DNA of 48,973 nucleotides, taken from Fragilaria radians (taxonomy: Eukaryota; Bacillariophyta; Fragilariophyceae; Fragilariales; Fragilariaceae). The position numbers and the translations under genes were made by a program. Of this stretch, positions 30,777 through 42,879 are shown one piece after another (within the stretch, counting starts at the first letter, position 1; each line of letters begins with the position of its first letter). Below the pieces are notes generated by a model. The model saw nothing but the letters and a program-made list of their open reading frames with translations, did no database searches and was not told where the DNA came from. Location of the stretch: positions 679,333-728,305 of the forward strand of contig CAAAJI010000001.1 of the NCBI GenBank assembly GCA_900642245.1, given 5' to 3'.

Positions 30777-33222
30777 TCTTTAGAACAGATGACGTCTATA
30801 ATTCTAGGGCTTCTTTCTATAGGAAAAAAAGCGATGACTGAAGAAAATCAAAAGGTAGGAAGCAACCAAAATCCGGACAATTAATCCGAATTAGATTGTG
30901 AGAATGAAGTAAGGGAAAATTAAACGCACACGATCGAGTCGACCCAGGGTATTGTATATCGACTCTCTTGTGTGGAGGAGCATCACTCGAATTTTTTACA
31001 TGTACTACGTAGTATTTTAATGTACAGTCTTCCATACTCACCCTACTCCACAACGTACTTGTATTGGCTAGTGCAATGCTTGAATGAAGGAGTGGTTACT
31101 TGTTTTACATTAAAGGAATCCTGAATTAAGTCATTGCCTGAGTCAGAAGATCATATTTAGAGATTAATTATACTTTTTCATCCTTTTTGAATATACTGGC
31201 TAGACACATATATCCAGAAGCAAAAAATACTAGTTTGAGATTTTGCCCGCTTAGCCAAATTCCCGAATTACGCTCTCAACAATCGCCAATAGTACTTACT
31301 GTGATGCAGAGAAAAGCAAACCTGAGTTCACTATTCAATACTCTTTTGCATATAAGTACATTGCTCCAACCCCGGAAATACTTCATTGCCCTAAATCTAT
31401 TGGTGACTGATCTTGCAGAATCAATGTAAATATACACTACGAATTCAGATATATAGAGTTATTTAAAGGCATTCCACTTTGTTCTCCAGTGCTTAGCTCA
31501 AATTCTGTTATCATCGTTTTCGGGACTCATTTGGCATAATTGTGATAGTATCCTGATCTACACCGCTCTTTCTTGAATCAATTCTTGATTTACAAATTTC
31601 TTAATTCCTTGGACTCGACAAGTCCTTTTCAAAGTACATGCATGGTACTGAAATATTGCTTGTATTATACAAGGAATAACTAAATCCTATTTTATCTCAT
31701 TAAATCTGGAAATGTGCATCAACAATTTAGCCGTTTGAGTCAATTCAATGGTACATTGATGAATCTAGATGAGTCTTTCATTTAAGTATCTGAATTCAAC
31801 TACCTAAGATACGGGGAAATACGGAAAGATTTAAATTGCATCTTCCATGAATTAAACGCTTGTTGCAAAGCATCAGAAAAAAGGCACTGATCTACAAATG
31901 TTTTAAAACAGAACATCATCAATAAATATTCAGCAAAAAATAAGTAGTTGCCACATTATGATGTGAAGTTTGAATACCACTAGGACTACAAAAGAGCATA
32001 TCAACTAGACATCATGACAAAAATGATGTATGCTAAATTCATGAAGTTGAGATAGGTTTTAAAAATTAAATGCATATGTACGCAGCTCGCAACTTGTTGC
32101 GGATAAACCTTTGTACCTGTCTTTATCTCATTTAATCACATGTCATTTCCCAAAGCGTTACACTACAGCATAGTGCTTATGCTACAATTATCCAATTGTA
32201 ACCAAACATTCAAAACGGCATAACCTTCAACGATAAGGAATAATTCAAAGGAATCATACGACTATAGGTAATGTGGCGAAGCTATTTGACTTAGACGCAT
32301 GATATAACTGGCCCTAACTGCAATTACATGGACGGAACGAAGAAGGAAACACACTACACTGCATGCCACACAGCAGAGGAACCTGTTTGTGACACCAAAT
32401 ACCAATAACCTATTTAATGGGGATTAATCAACTCTACGAGGAAAACACCACATGGAAATAACCTGCCAATGGCAAAATTCTAATTTATGTTATGGGCATC
32501 ACACAAAACTAAGAAACATCACACATTTACAATAGGAACCGATCAAGTCTATTGCAGTGTTGCAAGTGACAAGATTTGCATCTGTGAGGGACTATGACAT
32601 AATCTACAATAAATCCGAATGTAAGTGTTGTATACCTAACACAAGCATTCTAAGAAAGTCCTAAATTTAAAATAAAGTTATTATATAAGTAAATGCTGAT
32701 TATGCAGTAGATCATGCTTCTAGATGATTTGTCTTCCTTTTTTCAATCAATTTATCTTATTCTTTTTCCATCTAAATTACACCTTGTTCTTTAGGGCAGA
32801 AATTTATAAAACAATATTCTTGTGATTTTTTTTCTTGATTACGTGTATCTGGTGCTTGAAGAATAGGTGACGTGCATCCCAGTATCCCTCATCTCTACTA
32901 GAGCAATTTGTGTTACAAAATTGCAGATGCAAGACTTTATACTCGATTATTTAAGAACTCACTTAACAACACGTAATGATTTTGTCGAAAGGTCTATTGG
33001 TTTTAGATTTCAATTCGTATTATAGATATCCGAGGAAAAAAAGATGAAAATGCGGAAAAGGGAATTTTCTTTTTCGTTTAGCTCTCCCATTCATTATAAA
33101 TCCAGCTTTCATTAGTTGTCTATAATGTCAGGTGTCGTTTTGATTTCGTTTTAAATTTAAGCTAATTACTAGGGCGAATGTAAATTCAAAATTATTGCTC
33201 ACTTTTAGTCATTGGATAAGGA
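30777..33222. other. Intergenic, no gene recognised
   Basis: The first bases should hold the promoter of the Lys-rich protein gene. A 78-codon minus-strand frame (30817-31053) and an 80-codon plus-strand frame (31187-31429) show no motif. The remaining 2 kb is AT-rich without supported structure. Confidence 0.45.
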
Positions 33223-34299
33223 TCAATCACGTCGAAATAAGTCTGGCTTCTCCTGCAGTGTCAAATATAGTAAATCCGCTTCGATATTGATCTTCTGAAG
33301 GATTATTGGCCAGGAGGCCCATGGTAATTTGACATCAGACATTTTTGCCCTTCCGGAATTATTGAGCTTAAGATAAATTAATATCTCTTTGTTTACACCT
33401 GATAACGTGTAGCTCTCTCTCTTGCCTTCACAGAGGCAGTCAAATCGTAGCTTCTGAATATTACGGTTGAAATTTCGCAGCGAGTAGCAAAAGGCGGATG
33501 CACCCTTCAATCCTATGGGATTGTGAAGGACATCTAGCACTTTTACAACAGAATTATAAGCCAGCGATTCTGCTAATTTGATAGCTCCTTTCCATTCTAT
33601 TGCTGCCTTTGCTATATGGATAGAAGAAAGAGTGGAATTTACCCTCAACATTTTTGAAATTGCTTCGGCTCCGTGATCACATACACTATTGTTCCCCAAA
33701 TTTATTACCTCTAACGCTACGTTTTGATGAAGTCCATTGCTGATTCTTTCCACATCGCTTGCTTTTAAATTGTTTGACCATAAGCTGAGGCAACGCAAAG
33801 TTTGGTTTTTTTTCAATAACCTTTCTATTGCAATGGCTCCATCACTTCCAATATCATTTGTTCCAAGGTCAAGATTCTCTACAGTGTTATTTTTCTCCAA
33901 GGCTTGAGAAATATAAATAGCTCCTTTGCAGCTGATATGGTTATTCCGTAAAAATAAATTATTGACCTTCCAACTCATACCTCCTTCCCATGAAGTCGAC
34001 GAGAGAGCGTTCGCAATTGTCACTGCTCCATCATCTCCGATACAGTTGTGACACAGGTCTAGGGTGTGAAAATGAAGTATTCCATGCATCATGGATGAGA
34101 CACCTTTGGCCGAAATGAGATTATAACTTAGATTAAGGTACAAAGTCGATGAAATATGTTGAAGTGACGTTCCTAAGACTGCTGCTCCGTCGTCTCCGAT
34201 ACACCAGCCGGCTAGATCTAATCTGACAATGCCAGGATTATCATGGCACAGTTGTTGGCAAATACTTCGTAATGATGGTGGAGCGGGAGACACAGACAT
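33223..34299 (-). CDS. Leucine-rich-repeat protein, ribonuclease-inhibitor type
   Basis: 358 residues, one exon. From about residue 20 to 285 there are eight or nine LRRs of the long (about 28-residue) RI/NLRC3 type, with the repeating theme LDLxxNxIGxDGAxxIxxxL, for example LDLAGWCIGDDGAAVLGTSL, LDLCHNCIGDDGAVTIANAL, LDLGTNDIGSDGAIAIERLL, INLGNNSVCDHGAEAISKML. The last 70 residues leave the pattern and end in a charged tail. RI-type LRRs form curved protein-binding scaffolds. No NACHT, kinase or membrane segment is attached, so it is a stand-alone adaptor; the partner is unknown. Such genes are numerous in diatoms and other protists. Confidence 0.85.
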   Translation of the reverse strand: MSVSPAPPSLRSICQQLCHDNPGIVRLDLAGWCIGDDGAAVLGTSLQHISSTLYLNLSYNLISAKGVSSMMHGILHFHTLDLCHNCIGDDGAVTIANALSSTSWEGGMSWKVNNLFLRNNHISCKGAIYISQALEKNNTVENLDLGTNDIGSDGAIAIERLLKKNQTLRCLSLWSNNLKASDVERISNGLHQNVALEVINLGNNSVCDHGAEAISKMLRVNSTLSSIHIAKAAIEWKGAIKLAESLAYNSVVKVLDVLHNPIGLKGASAFCYSLRNFNRNIQKLRFDCLCEGKRESYTLSGVNKEILIYLKLNNSGRAKMSDVKLPWASWPIILQKINIEADLLYLTLQEKPDLFRRD

Positions 34300-34555
34300 T
34301 CAACAAGAATTACACAGATGTGAGAAGTTTTGTGACATGAAGTGTCAAAATTGTGAACTGAAATTCTGTTATTATGATGTCATCAAAAATCTGATGACGA
34401 TGCAAATTTCCTTGCTTCGCACTCAATTCGCCGAACAATTCAAAATTCGATTTAGTGCGTTCGTGGTAGTTCAAAGATGAACATGGTGATTAACGCTAGC
34501 TTACCCGAGCAGATTTGATTGATAAAGGAATGATAATAGTAATTTTTAGCATAAC

Positions 34556-35100
34556 TTGTTAGAAATCTCTAACGATAACTATGGCATTGATTTTTTAATG
34601 TTCTTGTGAAAACAGAACATTCAAGACATGAAATGTATTTCATGATAAAATTGAATGATAAATTTACATCAACACAGCACTGATGTCTTCAAATTTGTGT
34701 CCACCAACCAAAAGGACAATCCCTGTGACTTATTCAAATATGCCAATGATTGAACAATGAGACTGGGAAAGTATAAAGATGAATTTTATCTCATTTTGTA
34801 TTATAATGATATTAAGGTAAAGTCATATTCCTGATGATGTTATTGTTATTTTGTTGGAACGACAAAGAATGGTGCTGGTGGAGAGTCAAGACTGCAGTCC
34901 AAAAATAATGTTGTCATTGGTAGTAAGTAAAAAATATTATTCTATTCACTTTAATTCTGTTTATTCTTTGCTAGCATGAAAATTTAAAAAACTGATACAA
35001 ATAATGAATCCATGTGATAGCCGTCATCCAAAAATTGCAACTATGTTACTAACCCATATAATTAATGCCATATGAATCATTTATAAATTAGAGTTTAGTT
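34556..35100 (+). repeat. Dispersed repeat R2, diverged copy A
   Basis: Collinear blocks match the two copies at 41968-42720 and 42880-43850. They are AACTATGGCATTGATTTTTT; then GGGAAAGTATAAAG; then GTTATTGTTATTTTGTTGGAACGACAAAG-type text (compare TGTTGTTTTTGGAATGTCAAAG), AATAATGTTGTCATTGG and CCATATGAATCATTTATAAATTA. It is the oldest copy judging by divergence. No ORF is shared among copies, so this looks like a non-autonomous element or duplicated noncoding segment. Confidence 0.6.
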
Positions 35101-36066
35101 TACTAAAACTTATGTGAATGAGGGTGGGCAAAATTAACATGGCTATAACAATATTTTCCAGTTCGTATATTATATCCCTATCGACTCTTTCGTTCTTGAA
35201 TGCAAGAATTGGTTGAACAAACAGAAGGTACGTGTACTTGTATTTAATCTTGCACTTTGATCTATCCTCTAGAAATTGGCAAATAAATATACCAAAACTT
35301 CCAATTCAATCGGACATAAGCGAGAATCAGGTAGGCTTCATTGATGCTTCGGAGCACTTCGATTATCACACTAGTGTGACCATTAAATTTATTTTACTTA
35401 GTTTATTATTCAAGAGTTTCAACACAATGTCAGAAAATACTCCAGTTCCAAATCCTAAGGCAAAAATTGAAGAGAAAGGGTTCTGGTATAAGCACTGGTC
35501 CCAATTATATGCTGCCTTTTACCCTTTGAAGAATATAGAGTGAACATGTTTGGTGACCTGAAGATTTAATTCAAAGAATAATTGTCACATCACATTCAAC
35601 AAAAAGTAACATCAAATTTCAAATGGACATTGCCCTAATCTCTAAGAATTTGACAAAGCTCAAGATGTTGATAGAAAACAGATAAGCTTGCCCCCATGAC
35701 AAATGTAAATATAGTTTAAGTCTATTATCTTCTTTGTTACAAAGACAAAAATCCCTTCGTCAACAATGAAGACAGCTAGTGATTTCTTGGTACGATGACA
35801 AGTTACTAAATTCTACACAAGAATAGAGGAAGCAATTGACAATTGCAGAAATATATCAAAATAAAATTATTGACATTAAAGGTTGGAGACGAAGTGTATA
35901 CAGAAAACCCGTTATTTCTTGGGAATTGTGGACATCTTGCACTAGACCTCATCCGGAAACAAATGTGTTTGAGAGCATAAATGTTCCAGTTCAGAGTGGA
36001 GTTGAGGGGAATGGGGGGAGGGGAGGATTCTTTCGGATCACCCCAAATAAAGGAAAACCAAGGTAA
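35100..36066 (+). other. Cluster of unassigned exon-like segments
   Basis: Three plus-strand pieces look coding. First, after a TTTTCCAG acceptor (about 35161), FVYYIPIDSFVLECKNWLNK runs to a GTACGT donor at about 35228. The frame resumes after CCTCTAG (about 35273) as KLANKYTKTSNSIGHKRESG. Second, a frame at 35427-35543 reads MSENTPVPNPKAKIEEKGFW and ends PLKNIE-stop. Third, 35846-36062, after an ATTGCAG acceptor, reads GWRRSVYRKPVISWELWTSC and EGNGGRGGFFRITPNKGKP before a GTAAAG donor or a TAA. I could not connect all three in one frame and recognise no family. They may form a small multi-exon gene upstream of the TMBIM gene. Confidence 0.3.
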
Positions 36067-36468
36067 AGTATAATCTTTTGGGTGAATAACATATCGTTAG
36101 GGCTTGGAAGAAAACCTGGAATTTTTTCAAAAAGAAATTAATGATAAGAAAAAATTATTAGGCTCTGAGATTCATTTTTCTCCTATCCCTTATGGCTAGT
36201 GAAAAAAGATGTAGGGACGACAGATAACCAATGTATATGTACATCTTAACACAGACACTATAATTAGCAAGGAAAAGTAATATAACACTATTTCTTTTCA
36301 CCCAATTTTCTGGAAATGCAGCTTACTGCCTTACCTTGAGTTTTGAGGTCGTGTTCAGAGGATTGTGGAACATAAAAATGAAAGATGTCAACAGTTGTGA
36401 GGTGAATATTTTGGATTGCAGTAGTGTGGTGACGTCATAAAACATTCGATCGATCGGGAAAAACAAAC
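36067..36468. other. Spacer before the TMBIM gene
   Basis: AT-rich, no ORF of note. It probably contains the TMBIM promoter. A GATCGATCG run lies just before its ATG. Confidence 0.4.
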
Positions 36469-37496
36469 ATGGTGAAATATACGATTCTTGCCAAGACATT
36501 GTCGCTTGCAATTCTTTCCATCTTGAAAGGTCCAGTTAAGGCTGTTCCAAGGATTTCCCCTCATCATGTCGCAAGAGGAGGTAATAGTGGAACACGATTC
36601 GGTCCTGTAGGGCTTCGGAAACAAGGGAGCCAAAAGCAACAGTTTTTTCCTATCGTTGAGGATTTAGCAAGGGATGACAATGAGAATCAGGAAGTAAAAA
36701 ATATTGTCAGTGCTTTCCTATCAAGAGATGACCGTAATACCTTTATCGGTAAGTGATATCTACAGAAACAGACCAAAGAAATTAGAGATTTCCTTTCCTA
36801 TCTGATTACTTTTGCATTCATAGCTCGCGTATATGCAATTTTATCAGGGCAATTAATTTTCACAGCCCTGACCATATTACTATTTGGAATTAACCCACAA
36901 ATTGGGAATTGGATGCGTCGATCTGGCTCTCTTGTTCCTCTTCTGTCACTGGGATTGTCTTCGATCGCTTGGTTTCTTGTTTGCGGTTCTGTTCGCGCTC
37001 GACGTGAGGCACCGATGAAATGGCAACTTCTGGCAATGTTTACCATTGGAGAGTCGATTGCAGTTGCTTTTATCACGAGCTTTTATCAGTTTACGGCTGT
37101 ACTATCAGCAATGGGTGCCACCGCTGTGGCTGCACTCACTGTATCAGCATATACCATTGCAAATAAAAATTCCAAATATGATCTTTCACAATGGGGAGCT
37201 GGTTTATCCTCGGCAGGTATGATATTTCTCATTCTGATTCTACTGAATTTATTGGAACAATATGGAATACTGCCAGCGGGTTCTTACCCATCCGAGAAAC
37301 CTGGTTGTCATTTGCTGGAGCAGTACTCTTCTCTTTCTATTTGGCATACCACACAAAGCTTATTGTTGCTGGAAAGTACAGTAAGTATCAGATGAATGAA
37401 AAAGACTATGTATTCGGAGCCATGTCTCTCTACAATGATATTATAAACATTTTCATTTATGTCCTTCGGCTCATTGGCGAAGATCAACGAAAATAA
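36469..37496 (+). CDS. TMBIM/BAX-inhibitor-1 (Lifeguard) family membrane protein, frame broken near 37280
   Basis: Exon 1 (36469-36748) begins with a signal-like leader and a low-complexity N-terminus. A 75-bp intron (36749-36823, GTAAGT...ATAG) leads into FIARVYAILSGQLIFTALTI, the typical first TMBIM helix. Further helices follow: RSGSLVPLLSLGL, PMKWQLLAMFTIGESIAVAF, YQFTAVLSAMGATAVAALTV and SAGMIFLILILLNLL. After GILPAG the frame must change. The expected continuation ETWLSFAGAVLFSFYLAYHT, then LYNDIINIFIYVLRLIG, is intact in another frame to the TAA at 37496. An 80-bp GT-AG intron (37217-37296) or a 17-bp GT-AG segment (37280-37296) would both restore the frame; the former deletes a conserved helix. 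These proteins regulate ER or Golgi calcium and cell death. Confidence 0.78.
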
Positions 37497-40400
37497 TGTA
37501 TATCTTTAGTCAAGAAGGTTGCATTAGTTAAGAAATATATAGCCAATGAGCTATTTCCAGATCATTAACTTAATAAATAGAGCCATAATTGTTGTGTTGA
37601 CTCACAACAGAAGGTGATAACTCTGATTGAGACACTAATATAATGCCATGATGCCGAATTCTGGAAATAATCCAATTTCATTGAGATTCGAAGTTACATA
37701 TTCAGAATATTAATAGTTCCCTTGATTGTAAAGTCAAATAATGCATTTTGTCAAGATTCTGCAAATTTAGGGGGGAAAGAATAGATGCAATAAACTCATC
37801 TAGCATGTACTAGTTGTAAGAGAGAGATACCGTTTTCAAATATGTGGGAAACGTCTAAATGACAACCCAATAGTATAGTTGTGCATGCACATTTACCATC
37901 AGGAGTCACAATTTCGAAATTGAATAGAAAGATAATCACTGCTTGCATGTGTCAGGATTACATGGAAACAGAGCCTGAAACACAACGATTCGGATTTTCG
38001 GAAAATGCGTATGAATTAATGGCTTAGGATCAATGGTCAATAAGACAGTTTACTATGTATCCTGGGTACTAATGCAAGACAATTACTTGCATAAGAACAA
38101 TTGTATTTTCCTGCATTCTTTTCTGAAGATTCTACGTGCATTGAAATCCTTCATGAAAGCCACATTTGGAGCCCATAATCCCTTGCAATCGCACCTCAAT
38201 AAAATTTGCGTTGTCTAGCACAGGATACAGGGCCACACCATGTGGAACGTGCAGTTTGCAATTGTGCAAGATTATTTGCATGAAATTTCTCAGAGATGCG
38301 CAGCATAGTGTATTGTTGGATGACAGGTATCAAAGGTTTCAGTAGTATTTAGGTCATTGTATCTTAAGATAATAATCAGTGTTGTAGCAATAACAAAATT
38401 ATGTGCTTGTTGACCAATCATGATTTAATGGTTGCAATGGACCTTGTAATTTAGGTGGAATCAAGGTACCATTGCTAGTGCACCGAGGATTTTCAATCTT
38501 ATCGTGGGTTGCAGCATGGGAGCACAAGTTATTAAAGATACATTCACAAGGAGTCAGATAAAAGTAAGAAGAATCAGAGTACAGTCTTGAAAATCACATC
38601 TCATCAGCATGAGCAAACAAGATGGTGTTGCATAATTAGATGTTGTATGTAATGAATTATCACCGATTTCCCCAAATTTGTGCTATACATATTAAATCAA
38701 TAATGCTAGATGTTACACGAGAGCCTTTTTATTGTTGGCACTGCATAGAATTGCAAATGCCTATGGATTGCAGATATTTGTATTTATTAACACACTAGTA
38801 TTCAAGACGGTAAACATTCCATTGATACTCATAATGCATTTTGTCCTGATGTGACTTGCACATTGATCTTGCAACATTTGCTGTCATGGCGCCGCATCAG
38901 CTGAACGTTTTCAAGCATTGAGATCAAATCAAAACTCAATTATTGGCATCTTGTGGCAGCGTTCAAGAAGCAAAACTGCTTCAACATTTCCAAGAATGGG
39001 GTCAAGTCTATTGGCTGTCAGGAAAGGATAATTTAGAAAAAGTGGTTCCATGGCACTGTTTCCCAAACTAAGGAGAAGATATCCTACCCATTTGGTTCTG
39101 CCATCAGAATCTGAAATCTGACAGCTGATTTCACCGCAATGTCATAAGCATTACCTGGTTGGTACATTTAGGTCTAGCATCTTAGTCTTGAAAAATACGC
39201 TATACCCAAACTCAGGAAACTGCTAGGGACCAATATATGATTTTTTCTACAGATCAACGTTTTGCACAATGTTGGAACTGACAGTTTCACACTCGCACAA
39301 AGTAGAAATATCTTGGGTTGAATCATGTTCTCTACAAAAATCGAACTGCACAATTGAAATCAAACAGTTCCTTATTGCTTTATTCCACAATCAACTGAAA
39401 ATGACAATTTTCAAAATAATTAAAATTTTGGAAATTCATTACCAATTATCCTCATTACAATTGGCTGTATCTTTCAGCATAGAATCTGCCCTTTTTATTG
39501 GTAGGTATCAAACCTGATAATGTATTTATTGTAAGGGCTTCATACTAGGCATCCAAGCTTAAAATGATATGTAATTGTCAATCGCCACTTAATTTCTGTT
39601 TATATCGTTTGCGAGGACTCAATTAGTTTGTGAACATAGCCAATGTAGGAATAAATGCCAAAAGAAATCTCACGCGTATGCCTCATGCTGACAAGGAGTG
39701 AGAGGTCACAACAAAACCCGTTTTTTTTCTTTTGACTGTATTTGCTTGGACCTTTACCCAACGATCACAAGGTCTTTTCTTCAATTGCTTTTCACACTAC
39801 TATGGATTAAAAAGAGAAGAATAATTATAGAGAGGCTATCAGAAACCTCAATGTCAAAATTTAAAAAATGTGCCTGTTAGAGGGATGTAATGATTATCCA
39901 GTATCTACTAACCATACAATTCCTTGGTTTTCTTCTATTTTATCTTTGCTTGTTCAGAAAGTGATAGTCCCGATACACTGTAAAAAAGTATATCTACTGC
40001 ATTGCCCTCAGTCTGTCACATAGAGTATTGAAACGTAATTTCAGATTTTTTTGTTATTGCTTCTACAGCTAACAATTCGAGTTTGTTTCCTATGGTCTAA
40101 GCATGCATAAGAATTGAGTGAGCAAATTGCTATTAATCAGGACCGCAGGCTTGATATAACTCTCAAGAAAAGGTAGTGCAGGATAAATTCAACGAGCTTA
40201 ACAATACAGTTCAAATAAATAATGCTATGAGTTTATCAGCATTGTGCGCACGCAAATTACATCTATTTCCAGTTTACAGTTACTTTACAAGCGGGTAAAG
40301 ACTTCTAAGTGGTCAAGTATCAGCCTAATTATTGACAAGAAAGGAGAAGAATTATTTATTGGCCACTTGAATGGAGGCACTGACTAGCTCCTGTTAGGTT

Positions 40401-40907
40401 CCCAAAACTATTATTGAAGATGCGCTTCTTAAGTGTAAGGTCACTCTGTAAGAAGTAAAATTAATTTTGACAATTCATCTTATCATTTATATATTTTTAG
40501 GGAATAAATTATCTCTTGAAGTGCTATATTTATGATCAACATTTGTAGGCTGTGCTATTGCTTTCTCAACATTAGGAACTCCGAATGAGGAGTAATGTTA
40601 AGCCCCATACGTTGTTGTTTGTTACCCTGGTGAAATGGTAGCTTCGTGAAAAAAAATCTTCACACGGATATTTTTTTCATTCGTTGTAGAAGCAGAATTG
40701 ATTTATCAGTAACGCAGTAATGCAGACAGGCATTTTTTCCACATTTTCCTTGAATTGTAATCACACCGCATCTTTAAAGTTGCTTTTAAAGTCAAGACCA
40801 TACAACAAATAAATTGGGAATAATAAAATACACATTTACACGTCATTGTTCCCATACTACATTTCGAAAAGGAGTAAATAAGGAGTACGTTATCCTATTG
40901 ATTGTCT
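37497..40907. other. 3.4-kb stretch without a recognised gene
   Basis: Three plus-strand ORFs of 60 to 82 codons (38033, 39269, 39698) show no domain. The region 38450-39200 has coding-like fragments broken by many stops and may be transposon debris, but no diagnostic motif survives. No direct or inverted repeats of note were detected by eye. Confidence 0.4.
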
Positions 40908-41794
40908 TCAATAATTGTTTTTTGTTTCACGGTCAAATGATTCATGGTTGAAGTTTTCATATTCAACTGCACCTAGAACTTTCCATTGATTTGCCAAATC
41001 CGATGCCTCGCTTGGACCATAATGAAACTGTGATTTAAAATGCATTTAAATGAGACTCTGAAAAATGAAAACGACAATTTGTTGATACTTACTTGGATTT
41101 TCCAAACTTCGTCAAACATATTCGATCGGTACTCTGACGGACATCCTTCGTTCGAGCTACATCCCACATAGCTTGCAACATTTGGAATATCAGAATGCTT
41201 CCAGGATATAACTGCTAGTTTATTGCAGAGTTCTCCATAGTCCAGAAGATGAAATATTTTAGAAACTAGATCTGCCGTGTGATGAGTGTCATACGAAGCA
41301 TCGATAGTTAGGGAATATTTCTTAGCAGTAGGGCTCAACGTTTCGATTTCCCTAAAATTGTGCTTTTTGGGATTTCTACGACCACTTGGTTTCTCAGCAA
41401 ATAGGTAATTAGGTTGCGGCCATCGAGTACCGAAAAGACTCGCTAAGTATGTTGCTCGCTCGAAGCCGACGCTAGAGCAGTGTTCTCGCAAATCCTCTTT
41501 CTCACAGTGGCGCATTAGCAAAACTGTCGCATCGCATCCCAATAAAGATTCACTGATATTTCCACTATGTACAGGTCTCACTACGGCAGAAGGTTGAACT
41601 AAATCGTTAGCCTTTGATCGCAAAAGATGATAGGATTCAATGGAAACAAGGATGGCTAGGCCAAATCCAAATACCATAGAAACGATTATCCAAGGACGCG
41701 ACAACAAAGGTGTTGAGCATGGAATATCTTCGTCGATAGATGGCAGCAATAGACGAGAACGTTCAGTGCTACGATTTTCGAGCCGACTGCTCAT
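40908..41794 (-). CDS. Histidine-phosphatase-family protein with N-terminal membrane anchor
   Basis: Exon 1 is 41794-41093 and exon 2 is 41027-40908; the 65-bp intron (41028-41092, GTAAGT donor, CACAG acceptor) is phase 0. Product 273 residues. Residues 34-52 form one membrane helix (WIIVSMVFGFGLAILVSI). The catalytic core starts at VLLMRHCEKED (91-101), the phosphohistidine motif of the histidine phosphatase superfamily. HCSSVGFERATYLASLF follows, with ETLSPTAKK in the middle and VISWKHSDIP (195-204), whose His is the second catalytic histidine. Exon 2 supplies FHYGPSEASDLANQWKVLGA. Cys replaces the usual Gly in RHG, which is seen in this subfamily. A type II membrane topology with a lumenal domain is likely; substrate unknown. 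The second exon is not evident as an ORF. Confidence 0.82.
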
Positions 41795-41967
41795 CTTGAG
41801 TCCCTCACGATGATTTACCCCCTCGCCAATTCATGACATCTGTATAAATACCGACGTCGCTAAATACAAGACGTACGACAAAGGATTGACGAGAGAGGTT
41901 AGGGTTATCAACCAATAATTGTAGGACAGACTTGCAACCGTGTACTACTCCTCCCAGTATTTATTCA
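41795..41967. other. Short 5' flank of the histidine-phosphatase gene
   Basis: Likely promoter region, followed at once by repeat R2 copy B. No other feature is supported. Confidence 0.4.
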
Positions 41968-42720
41968 ACATCACAGAACTTTGAGTAAATTATACCATTG
42001 ACTTAGCATTGACATCAGGAAAGTGTAAAGGTAGTCATTTCATTTTTTGTCCAATTATAACTATGGTGAAAAGGAAAATTTAAGCTTTTTCTGGGGATGC
42101 TGTTGTAGAAGTTATTACTGCTGTTGTTTTTGGAATGTCAAAGACTGTTGATGCTGGTGACTAATAAAAGCTGTATTGGAAAAATCAAAATAATGTTGTT
42201 GTCAGTGCAAAGTCAATATCATTGTTATATTAACTTTATAAAATATGAATATGCTTTACTTGTTTGATAGTTTAAAAAATGAGGCAAATGAAGGGTTAAT
42301 ATGATTACAATCATCCCAAACATACAACAAAATTATTGATCCATATGATTTATGCCTATTAAACCATTATTAATTAGGCTTAAGATTGAGAAGCATGAAA
42401 GATCTGTTTCCTCCATTTAAAGGAATATGGATATTTATAGTTTCAATGTTTTGAACTTGCAGATTAATTCCGCAATTAGAGCTATCCCCTATGGACTGCG
42501 ATGAAAATTTCATTAGCATTTGAATAAAAAATGCGTTAAATATTCTATAGTTTACACCTGTTAATCTCGACAACATTCTACTGCATAATTCTGGATGATA
42601 TATGGAATTATTTCTTTACTACCCAATACCGGTTTTCAATAGAATGATTTTTGTCGCTCACTTTGCAAACTTTGTACTCCTACTCGATCACTTACTAGAA
42701 TATATATGTACTAAAGAAAC
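41968..42720 (+). repeat. Dispersed repeat R2, copy B
   Basis: Aligned block by block with copy C: ACATCACAGAACT, TTAGCATTGACATCAGGAAA followed by GTGTAA, GCTGTTGTAGAAGT, TTGGAATGTCAAAGA, AATGTNGTTGTCAGTG, AGCATGAAAGATCT, GCATTTGAATAA, TACCCAATAC, then CACTTAC near the end. It has a single unit of the block that is tandemly repeated in copy C. Orientation is the same as copy C, about 1 kb apart. No ORF, terminal inverted repeat or poly-A is visible. Confidence 0.7.
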
Positions 42721-42879
42721 ATGAATTTAAGGGAGGAGCCTTGCCAGCTGTCTGCCAGATTGGATGTGAAACATTTTTAGTACTAGGGCTAGTAGGTGGA
42801 GCTTGCTTCGCAACGCAGATTTAACAAATGATCTAAACAAGCAATTCAGAATATTTTATCTTTGAATTTCCTTTTATAA

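Noticed and set aside
30817..31053. 78-codon minus-strand ORF upstream of the Lys-rich protein
   Set aside because: No recognisable domain, and the frame overlaps the presumed promoter.
37217..37296. 80-bp intron in the TMBIM gene as the definite explanation of the frame change
   Set aside because: It would delete a conserved membrane helix (SAGMIFLILILL), so it is kept only as one option.
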